Source: an uncultured Lachnoanaerobaculum sp. (GTDB lineage Bacteria; Bacillota; Clostridia; Lachnospirales; Lachnospiraceae). Taken from it: 64,000 nucleotides of DNA. The stretch is taken from NCBI GenBank assembly GCA_937925515.1, contig CALALP010000042.1, positions 24,601 to 88,600 on the forward strand. The letters are read 5' to 3'. The notes below the pieces were generated by a model, which was given only the letters and a program-made list of their open reading frames with translations, did not search any database and was not told the DNA's origin. The position numbers were made by a program, and so were the translations under genes. Of this stretch, positions 1 through 8,895 are shown piece by piece; the first letter of the stretch is position 1; each line of letters starts with the position of its first letter.

Positions 1-747
1 CCTTAATAGACCTTTATTTTTAGAGTCAATATTTCTTAGTGCCTCTTCTAGTTGAAAACTTGTATTTTTATAAATAACTTTTTTATTTTCATCTACTATA
101 CCAATACTTGCGACTTTTTCAATATCAATTTTATTACATATTCTCTCTATTTTTTTATCAGTTATTGCAACGCACAAATAACCAACCTTATCAAGCGTTT
201 TTGAGGAATATACTTCACGAATAAATGCAATTCCCTTATATCCTCCTTCAAGTTCTATAGGTATAAAAATAGGTCTTTCACCACTCCCTCTTGCAACTAC
301 CTTAATTTTCTCAAGTTCAGTATTTTTTATTCTATACTCTGCCTTATAGCTTACTTCCTCTCTATTATTAAGATAAAGTCTTACATCTGAAATTCCATAA
401 ACTAAAGCACTATTTTTTATATGATTTAAAAGTTTTTGATAAAAATAATTTTTTCCTTCTAAATAAGCTCCAATATATCTTTGTCCCTCTCCACTATACA
501 TGATTGTATCACTCAAGTTTAATAAACTCTGTCTTAATATATTTAATTCACTCTCTATTTTTTCTATATCATTTGATAATGCTATATTCAACTTATCATA
601 TACAAGCTTTTGAGTTTGAGAGTATGAAATAAAGCCTATAATAAAAATAGGCAAAATAGATATAAATATATAAGAATACATAAGTCTTGCAGGAATCTTT
701 ACTTTACGCAATATATTAATTATAGGCTTAAGCAATTTAACAAACAT
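1..747 (-). CDS. Sensor histidine kinase, N-terminal part (cut by window edge)
   Basis: The minus-strand frame from 747 stays open to the window edge, about 249 codons, so only the N-terminus is seen. It starts with a basic stretch, one hydrophobic membrane segment (about residues 20-40) and then an extracellular sensor-like region rich in beta-strand residues. This is the layout of YesM-type sensor kinases; the kinase core would lie outside the window. The ATG directly abuts the TAA of the upstream response-regulator gene and has an AAGGA ribosome site inside that gene, so the two are translationally coupled. The pair most likely senses a sugar or its binding protein and controls the ABC cluster at 3343-8151. 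The family call rests on the N-terminal layout and the neighbour. Confidence 0.75.
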   Translation of the reverse strand, partial: MFVKLLKPIINILRKVKIPARLMYSYIFISILPIFIIGFISYSQTQKLVYDKLNIALSNDIEKIESELNILRQSLLNLSDTIMYSGEGQRYIGAYLEGKNYFYQKLLNHIKNSALVYGISDVRLYLNNREEVSYKAEYRIKNTELEKIKVVARGSGERPIFIPIELEGGYKGIAFIREVYSSKTLDKVGYLCVAITDKKIERICNKIDIEKVASIGIVDENKKVIYKNTSFQLEEALRNIDSKNKGLLR

Positions 748-2352
748 TTATTTTATTTCCTTTTGCTGTAAATATTCATTAGGTCTATAACCTGTATTTT
801 CTTTAAATACTTTAAAAAAATAATTGTAATTATTAAAGCCAACTTCTTTAGCAATATCCTTGACTGTGTATCTGCCATTTTTTAATAAATTTATCGCCAT
901 CTCAATTCTTCTATTATTTAAAAGTTCTGAAAAACTTTTCTCGCATTCCTCATTAATTAATCTACTAAGATATACAGCACTTATATCTATATATTCTGCT
1001 ACATCATTTAATCCTATATTATTTTTATAGTTTGTGTAAATATATTGAACAGCTTTTTTTACATAAGAATTTTTAATATCTGCTAATGCCTTATAATTAT
1101 ATTCTTCCATTACATCTTTATAAATATTAAGTATTTGCTGTAAAATTTCGGAGTATTTCACTTTATAAATTAGCTCACCTGATACCTGTAAATTCTCAAG
1201 CATATTTTGTGCTTTAGAAAGGCTATATTTTTTACAAAATTTTAATGCTATATGAACTAGTTCAGCATATATAACTTGTACTGAACGTATCGAAATATTC
1301 TCAGTATGACATTTTTCGAATATTTTTTCAATATAGTATAAAACTTCACTATTTGCACCATTTTCAAGTAAAAGCTCAATGCTTTCCTCATCTTTTACAC
1401 TTAAAGAAATAGAAGTTTCCATTTCAAGCCTATAAGCAAAAATCACTTCCTTGTCATCATATAATCTTTTATTCATTGCAGATTTAACATTTGAATAATA
1501 AATAGGAATTTTTTTATAATCCCTACATATATCACTTATAGAAATATATATCTTAATTCCCATATAGTTTTTTATTACACTGCATATCCTTGAGGCAAGT
1601 GTATTAATATTTTGATATATATAAAGAGTACTATTTATTTTTTCAAAATCTACAAACATGACTATACTCTCTGATGTAATTTGTGCTAGGAAACCTTTAT
1701 TTTCTTCATTTATTACCTTCTCTATTAAATCAATAGCTGTATGCAGTATTCTATCACTCATTCTTAATTTTATATCATAAACTTTATCAAACTCGATCTG
1801 ACATACAATAAAGTTTCTAAAATTAAACTTAATAGAAAGGAGTGCAAGTTCCTCCTTACACTCTCGTTCTGTAATATCACCATCTATTATCCTATTTACA
1901 ATATTTTTTAGTATGACAAGCCTATTATAAGATACTTCTTCTTTTAATAGTACTCCCTTTTTAAGAACTTTTTTCTTGAGTATTTTTTCATGAATTGAAT
2001 TTAAAATTTTTACCAAATTTTCTTTATTAAGCTTATGTTTTAAGATATAGTCAAATGCACCATTCTTAAGGCTACTTCTTACATACTCAAAATCATCATA
2101 AGCACTCACTGCAAGGACTTCTATCTCAGTATTATTTTCTCTTAATTTTTCAATAAGCTTTACTCCATCCATACAAGGCATGTTCATATCGGTAATTATC
2201 AAATCAAATACTCTCTCATTTATAATATTAAGACATTCTTCTCCATTTTTACATTCTGCTTGTATACTAAATCCATATTTCTCCCACTCAATTAAAGTTT
2301 TTAAATTGGTAACTGATACAATATCATCATCTACCAATATTATGTTTAACAT
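748..2352 (-). CDS. AraC-family response regulator (YesN type)
   Basis: A DNA-binding response regulator of about 534 residues. The N-terminus is a receiver domain (about 1-125) with the acidic pocket near LVDDD and the phospho-acceptor Asp in DLIITDMNMP. The middle (about 150-420) is the long variable region typical of YesN proteins. The C-terminus (about 430-530) holds two AraC-type helix-turn-helix motifs, ending with the typical VGFNNYNYFFKVFKENTG signature. A longer GTG start at 2358 exists, but the ATG at 2352 has the better-spaced GAGGTG. It is followed without a gap by its sensor kinase. The likely target is the promoter of the sugar ABC operon at 8151, where tandem repeats are found (8236-8269). 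Confidence 0.9.
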   Translation of the reverse strand: MLNIILVDDDIVSVTNLKTLIEWEKYGFSIQAECKNGEECLNIINERVFDLIITDMNMPCMDGVKLIEKLRENNTEIEVLAVSAYDDFEYVRSSLKNGAFDYILKHKLNKENLVKILNSIHEKILKKKVLKKGVLLKEEVSYNRLVILKNIVNRIIDGDITERECKEELALLSIKFNFRNFIVCQIEFDKVYDIKLRMSDRILHTAIDLIEKVINEENKGFLAQITSESIVMFVDFEKINSTLYIYQNINTLASRICSVIKNYMGIKIYISISDICRDYKKIPIYYSNVKSAMNKRLYDDKEVIFAYRLEMETSISLSVKDEESIELLLENGANSEVLYYIEKIFEKCHTENISIRSVQVIYAELVHIALKFCKKYSLSKAQNMLENLQVSGELIYKVKYSEILQQILNIYKDVMEEYNYKALADIKNSYVKKAVQYIYTNYKNNIGLNDVAEYIDISAVYLSRLINEECEKSFSELLNNRRIEMAINLLKNGRYTVKDIAKEVGFNNYNYFFKVFKENTGYRPNEYLQQKEIK

Positions 2353-2374
2353 GTTCACCTCAACATAGTTAGAA

Positions 2375-3338
2375 TTATTTACTCTTTTGTTTGTAGAATA
2401 TCCATAACTGATTATTTGTTGGAAAACCAGTAAACTGAGTTATATTTGCCCCATCAATATATGAATGATTAACCACATCAACTACTTTCCCACTATTTCT
2501 GTTTATAATCATAAAACTTTCTTCAAAAGGCCTTAACTCCCACTGTTGATTCATAGTATGGCTATTTGTAAACTGTGAAATATTTATTCCATCAGCAGTT
2601 CCAAATCCCTCAACATCAATTACCTTTCCACTATTAACATTTTCAAACTCCCAATATTTATTATCTACAAACTTTGCACGCCACTTTTGTCCATCACCAT
2701 TTATGTACTTATATTGCCATATATTTGCTGAATTATCTTTCGATGCACCTTGTACATCAATTAATTTTCCACTTTGCTTATTTACAATTAAGTATACTTA
2801 TTCTGCATTAATTTTATCAACTTTTTCTAAGTCTAACTTAGTGGGTTCAAACAAATATATTAAAACCATTCAATGAAGTGTTTTTTATCTGATACAATGA
2901 AAATCTTGTTGAAAAGCCTATATCTCTTTCATTAGCATATGCAACTGTAGTATCTCTAGTAAATAGTAATCCTTCATCATTTACTGAATACCTATCTTCA
3001 AATTCAATAATACTATTATTCCTTGTTTTAATACTTGCTCTTGCAATTATATATCTTTCATCATAAATAATATCCTGATAACCAGCATTATACATTACCT
3101 CATTTTCATTTTCACAAATAAATAAAATAGCAGGATTATTTACATATAATCTATATTTATCAAATTCTTTATTAAATTCAATACTATAACTTCCTATTTT
3201 TAGAGAGGGAGTTGTATGATTTGCAAAGATAATATTAATATTAAAAAGAATAAGATAACAAATAAATAATAAACTCGTACAAAAAATATAAACTACATTA
3301 TGAATATTTTTATATTTAAAAGCCCTATATCCTTTCAT
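2375..3338 (-). pseudogene. Broken secreted glycan-acting protein with ricin-type lectin tail
   Basis: Two pieces of one gene are visible. The 5' piece (3338-2847, 163 codons) has a hydrophobic N-terminal segment (about 17-40, signal peptide or anchor) and then a beta-rich domain resembling the N-terminal domain of secreted glycosidases. It stops at TGA after NIFV. The 3' piece (2797-2375) encodes about 140 residues with repeated QxW motifs (GQKW, NQQW, NQLW) and VNxxSGKxxDV blocks, diagnostic of a ricin-type beta-trefoil (CBM13-like) lectin domain. The lectin frame is interrupted by TAA at 2798-2800, and the join near 2850 also changes frame. The catalytic domain expected between the pieces is missing, so I read this as an internal deletion followed by decay. 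Its position inside a sugar operon suggests it once acted outside the cell on the imported glycan. The enzyme family is not recognised. Confidence 0.7.
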
Positions 3339-3342
3339 TATT

Positions 3343-5094
3343 TTATCCTTCCACTATCTCTTTGATTTTTTCAAGAGGCACTTTTGGCTCTCGATTAAAA
3401 CTTAATAACCCATTAGTTTCACTAAAAATATCTGTAAGTTGTGTATAACAGAAACCTTGCAAATGTTTTGAAAGATATACTTGTTTAAAAATCTTACTTA
3501 AACAAGTTAAAAACTCCTCTTTTGTTTTAACACTTGCATATCCCCAGCCCTTTTCATCTTTCTCAAATGAAATACCACCAAATTCACTTAATAATATAGG
3601 CTTACCACTACATACATAATCCCCTACACACATTTTTCTACCAGCAGAAACAAATTCTTCAATTTCTTTTCTACTTTGATACCTTTTATTGAGTATTTCT
3701 TCCTCCTGCTCATAATCATGCACTGTAAGAACATCTGAGCAAATATGCTCCCAACCGTCATTTGATAAAACAAGTCTTGTCTTATCAAGAGAATATGTCA
3801 AATAATACATTTCCTTTGCATGGCTTTGTTGCATTATATCAACATTAATATTAGGAACTCCCCAACTTTCATTAATTGGTACCCAAGTTATGATAGCTGG
3901 ATGATTATAATCTCTTTTTATTACCTCAATCCACTCTTTTGTTATTCTTTCTACATAATTAGTGTTATAGTCATAGGCATTTGCCATTTCTCCCCAAACT
4001 AAAAAACCTAATCTATCACACCAATATAGCCAAACAGAATCTTCTACTTTTTGATGCTTTCTTGCCCCATTAAATCCCATTGATTTTGCCAAAAGAATAT
4101 CTTTTTTATAATCTTCTACACTACTTGCAGTCAAAAGTCCCTCAGGAAAGTATCCTTGATCAAGCACCAAACGTTGAATATATGGTTTATTATTTAGATA
4201 AATATTCCCATTATCAATAGATATTTTCCTCATTCCAAAATAAGACTCTACTCTGTCTACCATCTTTTCCTTATGAAAAAGAGTTAGTTCAATACCATAA
4301 AGATTAGGATTTTCTGGGCTCCACCAATGTTCAAAACCTGAATGTCTAAAGTTTTCTAAATATATGCATCTAAATTCTCTAATCTGATTTAGCGTGTACA
4401 TATCTTCAAAACATTCAGCTTTATCTTTCTCAAAATTAGTTCCCTTAAACCAAATCTTTATTTTAACTTTAATATCTTCACATTTCTGATTTAATAAAAA
4501 ATCTACTTTAACAAAATTTTCATCTATATTTGGTGTAAAATAAATATCTTTAATATATACTTCTTCAACAGGTTCAAGCCATACACTCTGCCATATCCCA
4601 GTAGAAGAAGTATAGAAAATAAATTCTGATTCTTCTTTCCAATACTGTTTACCCCTCGGAAGATGTACATCCTTTGTATAGTCCTTTACTCTAAGAATAA
4701 TTATATTTTCTCTTTGTATAGCAAAGCTCACATCAAAACTAAATGGAGTATGCCCCCCCTCATGAATTCCTATAAATTGGTTATTAAGCCAAACTTCACA
4801 CTCATAATCAACTGCTTTAAAATGTAATAATACCTTTTTATTTAACCAAGTTTTTGGTAATGTAAAATTTCTCTTATACCATACAGTATCATGTATTTTA
4901 TTACAGTTAATACCACTGAGCTTTGACTGATATACAAATGGAACATTTATTTTTTTATCAAAAACTTTTGAAATAATCTCCTTATATGAAAATTTCTCAT
5001 TATCATCAAAGCAAAAATCCCATATACCATTTAAGCAAATCCAGTCTCTTCTTACAAAGTTAGGACGAGGATATTCTGTTCTATATATATTCAT
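3343..5094 (-). CDS. Glycoside hydrolase family 2 protein
   Basis: 583 residues with the three-part GH2 core: a jelly-roll sugar-binding domain (about 15-175), an Ig-like domain (about 180-285) and a TIM barrel (about 290-580). The acid/base Glu is in WVPINESWG (E409), and the nucleophile Glu is in LLSEFGG (about E504). GH2 enzymes include beta-galactosidases, beta-glucuronidases and beta-mannosidases; the sequence alone does not decide between them. There is no signal peptide, so it acts in the cytoplasm on an imported oligosaccharide. It starts 2 bases after the upstream permease gene and is the fourth gene of the ABC operon. It is much shorter than LacZ (about 1000 residues) and resembles compact clostridial GH2 enzymes. 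Confidence 0.88.
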   Translation of the reverse strand: MNIYRTEYPRPNFVRRDWICLNGIWDFCFDDNEKFSYKEIISKVFDKKINVPFVYQSKLSGINCNKIHDTVWYKRNFTLPKTWLNKKVLLHFKAVDYECEVWLNNQFIGIHEGGHTPFSFDVSFAIQRENIIILRVKDYTKDVHLPRGKQYWKEESEFIFYTSSTGIWQSVWLEPVEEVYIKDIYFTPNIDENFVKVDFLLNQKCEDIKVKIKIWFKGTNFEKDKAECFEDMYTLNQIREFRCIYLENFRHSGFEHWWSPENPNLYGIELTLFHKEKMVDRVESYFGMRKISIDNGNIYLNNKPYIQRLVLDQGYFPEGLLTASSVEDYKKDILLAKSMGFNGARKHQKVEDSVWLYWCDRLGFLVWGEMANAYDYNTNYVERITKEWIEVIKRDYNHPAIITWVPINESWGVPNINVDIMQQSHAKEMYYLTYSLDKTRLVLSNDGWEHICSDVLTVHDYEQEEEILNKRYQSRKEIEEFVSAGRKMCVGDYVCSGKPILLSEFGGISFEKDEKGWGYASVKTKEEFLTCLSKIFKQVYLSKHLQGFCYTQLTDIFSETNGLLSFNREPKVPLEKIKEIVEG

Positions 5095-5096
5095 AA

Positions 5097-5936
5097 CTAC
5101 CCCTTTACACCTGAAGATAAATATAATCCCTTTGCAAAATATTTTTGTACAAATAAGTATATTATAAATACAGGTAATGCTGAAATTACTGAAACTACTG
5201 CAATTTTTCCATATTGCGTGGTTAAATAGCCTTGTACAACTCTAAGCCCTGCCGGTAATGTTCTCATAGATATACTACTTGTTACAATAGTTGGCCACAA
5301 AAAATCATTCCAACTTGCTAAAAACACAAATAATCCACTAACAAATAAAGCAGGTTTTATAAGTGGTAATATAATATTTAAAAAAATTTTAAACTCATCT
5401 GCACCGTCTATTTTAGCTGATTCATCATACTCATTTGGTATTCCAAGCATGAACTGTCTTAATAAAAAAACGGATACAACATTACTAAGTCCTGGAAATA
5501 TAAGAGCTTGATAACTATTAACCCAGTTGAACCAAATCATTAATTTATATAAAGGAGTAATAATTACAATTTGAGGTATCATCATTGTTGATAATAATAA
5601 ATAAAATAATATATTTTTTCCTTTAAACTCAAGCCTTGCATATGCATATGCAGAAGATGCACTAATCACAAGCATCAAAATAGTATGTATACAAGATACA
5701 AAAAGAGAGTTAAAAAACCACCTAAGTACAGGAACTTGCTCGGAATAGACATTATTAAATAAAATTTCTTGATAAGTTTTAAAAGTTATTTTTGAAGGAA
5801 ATAAATTAAATCCTCCTGTAATAATTTCACTTTCATTTTTAAAAGAAGTAGAAAGAATCCAAAATAAGGGTAATACAAAAATTATTGCTAGTATAATAAT
5901 ACCCAAATAACTGCCTATATATTTTACTCGCCTCAT
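5097..5936 (-). CDS. Carbohydrate ABC transporter permease (MalG type)
   Basis: A 279-residue inner-membrane permease with six predicted membrane spans. It carries the cytoplasmic EAA loop (ESAKIDGADEFKIFLNIILPL, about 175-195) that docks to the ATPase, and the C-terminal GLYLSSGVKG typical of MalG-type CUT1 permeases. It pairs with the MalF-type protein encoded 4 bases upstream and with the binding protein at 6829-8151. No ATPase gene is present in the cluster, so a shared MsmX-type ATPase elsewhere probably powers it, as is usual for CUT1 systems of Firmicutes. Confidence 0.93.
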   Translation of the reverse strand: MRRVKYIGSYLGIIILAIIFVLPLFWILSTSFKNESEIITGGFNLFPSKITFKTYQEILFNNVYSEQVPVLRWFFNSLFVSCIHTILMLVISASSAYAYARLEFKGKNILFYLLLSTMMIPQIVIITPLYKLMIWFNWVNSYQALIFPGLSNVVSVFLLRQFMLGIPNEYDESAKIDGADEFKIFLNIILPLIKPALFVSGLFVFLASWNDFLWPTIVTSSISMRTLPAGLRVVQGYLTTQYGKIAVVSVISALPVFIIYLFVQKYFAKGLYLSSGVKG

Positions 5937-5940
5937 AACA

Positions 5941-6813
5941 TCATTCCCTCATGTCTTTTCCATATATTCTAAATTGCAATAGACTAATACTAAAAAGTAT
6001 TACTCCAAGAATTAATGCCATAGCAGTTGCCATTCCTGTTGCACTAACACTTCCAAAAGTAGTCTGCTGTATTGCAATTAGAAGTGTATTTTTATCTGAA
6101 GTCAAATTCTTTGTATTTGCTAACATTAGTGGTTGACCATAGATGTTAAATGAGGCAATAGTTGTAATTACAAATGTATAAAGTATTTGTTCTTTTAATC
6201 CTGGAAGTGTAACATTTAAAAATTTATAAATCGTATTTGCACCATCTATCTTTGCTGCATCATAAAGAGTTTCTGGTATTCCTTTAATTCCAGCTATGAA
6301 AATAATCATATTTCCACCAAGTCCCCACCATAAACTCATAACTACTACTGCAATCCAAAAATATGGTTCTTCCACTGTCCAACCTATATCAAGGTTAAAT
6401 ATTTTATTTATAATCCCAAAATTCTTATCAAGTAGCCACCTCCAAGTAAGCACAACAGTAGCTACTGATAAAAGATATGGAAAATAAAAAATTGACTGAA
6501 ATAGGGAAACTCCTTTTTTTATTGATGTCAACATAATAGCAAGTATTAATGGTACTATAATTAAAAGTGGTACTGAAATTAAAACATACATTAAAGTATT
6601 TTTTAAACTACTCCAAAATAACTTAAAATAAAAGCTATCTGGTTTAAATAAAATACTCATGTAATTTTCAAAACCTACAAATGATGGTAAACTCACTAAA
6701 TCCCATTTGCAAAAGCTTATATAAATTGCCATTATTACAGGAAAAACAAAAAATATAATAAAAACTACATATTGTGGAAGAATAAACAAATAAGGAATAA
6801 CCCTCTTTCTCAT
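5941..6813 (-). CDS. Carbohydrate ABC transporter permease (MalF type)
   Basis: A 290-residue membrane protein with the MalF/UgpA-type layout: a short cytoplasmic N-terminus, about six membrane spans and the EAA motif (LYDAAKIDGANTIYKFLNVTLP, about 185-205). It belongs to the same operon as the binding protein upstream (15-base gap) and the MalG-type permease downstream (4-base gap). It forms the membrane channel of an oligosaccharide importer. The substrate cannot be read from sequence; the downstream GH2 enzyme suggests a beta-linked oligosaccharide. Confidence 0.93.
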   Translation of the reverse strand: MRKRVIPYLFILPQYVVFIIFFVFPVIMAIYISFCKWDLVSLPSFVGFENYMSILFKPDSFYFKLFWSSLKNTLMYVLISVPLLIIVPLILAIMLTSIKKGVSLFQSIFYFPYLLSVATVVLTWRWLLDKNFGIINKIFNLDIGWTVEEPYFWIAVVVMSLWWGLGGNMIIFIAGIKGIPETLYDAAKIDGANTIYKFLNVTLPGLKEQILYTFVITTIASFNIYGQPLMLANTKNLTSDKNTLLIAIQQTTFGSVSATGMATAMALILGVILFSISLLQFRIYGKDMRE

Positions 6814-6828
6814 AACTTCTCCTTAGAT

Positions 6829-8151
6829 TTATTTTTCAACTATAAGAGCTGCCTGCTCTTCTCCACTTTTTGCTGCTTTATTAAGTGCCTCTTTTGCATC
6901 TGTAATTGTTCCTGAATAGTACTCAACTAGAGTAGGGTTTAAAGCATCAAGAAAGCTTCCTGTTGTAACTTCTGATGGTAAATATGTAAACCAATTTAAT
7001 TTATCTGCTGTAAATCCCCATGGCAAACTCTTAAACTCAGGATTCTTAAGTACATCAAGTCTAGCTGCAACTTGCCCTGCTTTTGCCCACTCTATACTAT
7101 TATCTGATAAATACTTGATGAATTTTAAAGCTGCCTCATGTTTAACTTTATCTTCATTTTTTTGTTTCATAATACATAATTGATGAGAACTAGCCCATAT
7201 TGCCTCTTTTGAGCCAACCTTAGGTAAAAACATTTCTCCCCATTCAAGTCCCTCTATTTCAGCCATACCTGCTGAACTCCATATTCCATCTGCACAAAAT
7301 AGAGATTCACCTTTTTTAAATATAGATACATGATCCCCAGCAACATCTGTGGCATACCCTTTATCTATAAGTTCTTTAACCCACTGTGCCGCCTTTATTC
7401 CTGCCTCGCTATTAAATTGTGCTTTTGTTGGATTGCTAGAATCTATAAACTCTCCACCATTTTGTTTTAGCAATGAATAAAAAACACTGCTCATTCCTGG
7501 ATAGTAAAAACCTATACCATAAATTCCTTTTTCTCTTGCTTTATTACACATTTCCAAAAATTTAGTCCCATTAAGGTTTTCTAAATCACCCTCACTATAA
7601 CCTAATTCTTTTAAAATCTTTTTATTATAAAACATGACATATGGATGTGTATCAAGTGGCAGAGAATAACGTTTACCATCTTTTTGAGTACTTGCCTTCC
7701 AAGTTGCCTCAATAAAATCAGACTGACTAAGTCCCATGTTCTTAATATCTTCATCCATTTCCATTATAAGACCTTTAGCTGAATAGTATGGTAACTTGTC
7801 AATATGTAATATTGCTACATCAGGTACGTCTACACCTGATGTTATGGTTACAGGCAGTTTTGAATAATAGTCCTCATAAGCAAGTGTTTGTACACTAACA
7901 GTAATATTTAAATCATTTTCTTCATTAAATTTATTCACAAGTGCAGTCATACTCTTTCCATCATCACCTGTAAACGGATTCCAAAAATTAAGTTCAATTT
8001 TTTGAGAGTTTTCTAACTTTGGTGTAGTATTTGCACTGTTTTGGCTAACTGATGAAGTTTTAGTATTTGTTTTTTCAACACTTTTAGTTGTGCAAGCACT
8101 CACCAATGTCCCAACAAGAATTGCTCCAAGCACAAAATTAAGTTTTTTCAT
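6829..8151 (-). CDS. Sugar ABC transporter substrate-binding lipoprotein
   Basis: A 440-residue extracellular solute-binding protein of family 1. It has a lipoprotein signal peptide with lipobox LVSAC (Cys about 20), then a Ser/Thr/Asn-rich linker and the two-lobed binding domain beginning LNFWNPFTGDDGKSM. It is anchored to the outer face of the membrane and delivers oligosaccharide to the two permeases downstream. A strong ribosome site (TAGGAGG) precedes the ATG. It is the first gene of its operon; the upstream region contains a tandem repeat that could bind the neighbouring AraC-type regulator. Confidence 0.93.
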   Translation of the reverse strand: MKKLNFVLGAILVGTLVSACTTKSVEKTNTKTSSVSQNSANTTPKLENSQKIELNFWNPFTGDDGKSMTALVNKFNEENDLNITVSVQTLAYEDYYSKLPVTITSGVDVPDVAILHIDKLPYYSAKGLIMEMDEDIKNMGLSQSDFIEATWKASTQKDGKRYSLPLDTHPYVMFYNKKILKELGYSEGDLENLNGTKFLEMCNKAREKGIYGIGFYYPGMSSVFYSLLKQNGGEFIDSSNPTKAQFNSEAGIKAAQWVKELIDKGYATDVAGDHVSIFKKGESLFCADGIWSSAGMAEIEGLEWGEMFLPKVGSKEAIWASSHQLCIMKQKNEDKVKHEAALKFIKYLSDNSIEWAKAGQVAARLDVLKNPEFKSLPWGFTADKLNWFTYLPSEVTTGSFLDALNPTLVEYYSGTITDAKEALNKAAKSGEEQAALIVEK

Positions 8152-8235
8152 TATAATTTCCTCCTAGTATATTTTTTATGGATTTCTCTATTCCAAAATA
8201 TTTACTACTAAGGAAATTCTAACACAAACCATTTA

Positions 8236-8269
8236 TATAAAGGACTACAAAATCTTATAAAAGACTACA
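8236..8269. promoter_or_regulatory. Tandem 14-base direct repeat, candidate regulator site
   Basis: Two near-identical 14-base words, TATAAAGGACTACA (8236-8249) and TATAAAAGACTACA (8256-8269), lie head-to-tail with a 20-base period, about 85-118 bases upstream of the binding-protein start. Same-face tandem half-sites are typical of AraC-type activators, and such a regulator is encoded in the same cluster (748-2352). Binding is inferred, not shown. Confidence 0.45.
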
Positions 8270-8880
8270 TTATCTTAATTATAAGGAAATCCCACTTATC
8301 AGTGAAACCCTTAAAACGAATTTCAGGAACTTTGGAATATTTCTTTGGAAACATTTTTTCAAGCATAGATTTTTTTATATTTAAAAGCTTATCATACTTG
8401 TTTTGTTGAAGAGTAATGAGTTAAAGCTGACCCTGTAATTCTTGATAATAACTCTGCCTGTGCTTTGTCAGATAAAAGATATTGAATAAGAAATTTGCCT
8501 TTCAAAATACTTTTATCTGTTCTTAAAATTGCAAGTTGTGAATTAATATTCCACCCTTCATTTGATTTATTTACATAGCCTAAAGAACCCAGAGAGCCTC
8601 TAACAGCTATTACAACATCATCTTCAACAAGATGTCCTGAAGTTAATTCTTCGTGCTTAGATTTTGTAATATAGCTTGCATTGGTTAAATCTAAATTTCC
8701 ATTATTTAAATTTCCACTTGTTAAAAAAGGAATACCATTTGATTTATTTGTCATATCAGATTGCTTTGGATATAACTCTCCGTAGTTTCTATCAGTAAAA
8801 AAAGTTCTAATCTCCCCTAACTTACGCTCTTCCCAATCCTCTATAAACCCCTTAAATCTAAGCTTAGGTTTTCTATTCAT
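8265..8880 (-). pseudogene. hsdS: Decayed type I restriction specificity subunit (hsdS fragment)
   Basis: The first 162 codons (8880-8392) encode the start of a type I restriction-modification specificity subunit: PKLRFKGFIEDWEERKLGEI, then a target-recognition domain ending GSALTHYSSTKQV. The frame stops at TGA. In another frame directly after it comes KYDKLLNIKKSMLEKMFPK and then PEIRFKGFTDKWD, the conserved spacer helix and the start of the second repeat of HsdS, which ends at TAG 8265-8267. The central EEQ-KI spacer segment and nearly the whole second half are missing. Intact HsdS is about 400 residues, so it cannot direct DNA recognition normally. No hsdR or hsdM lies nearby. It sits 15 bases after addA and is probably a leftover of a recombined or lost RM locus. 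Confidence 0.85.
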
Positions 8881-8895
8881 CTTCCATTTTCCCCC

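Noticed and set aside
8392..8880. Functional HsdS protein
   Set aside because: Only one target-recognition domain is present, the conserved spacer is in another frame, and no hsdM or hsdR is adjacent.
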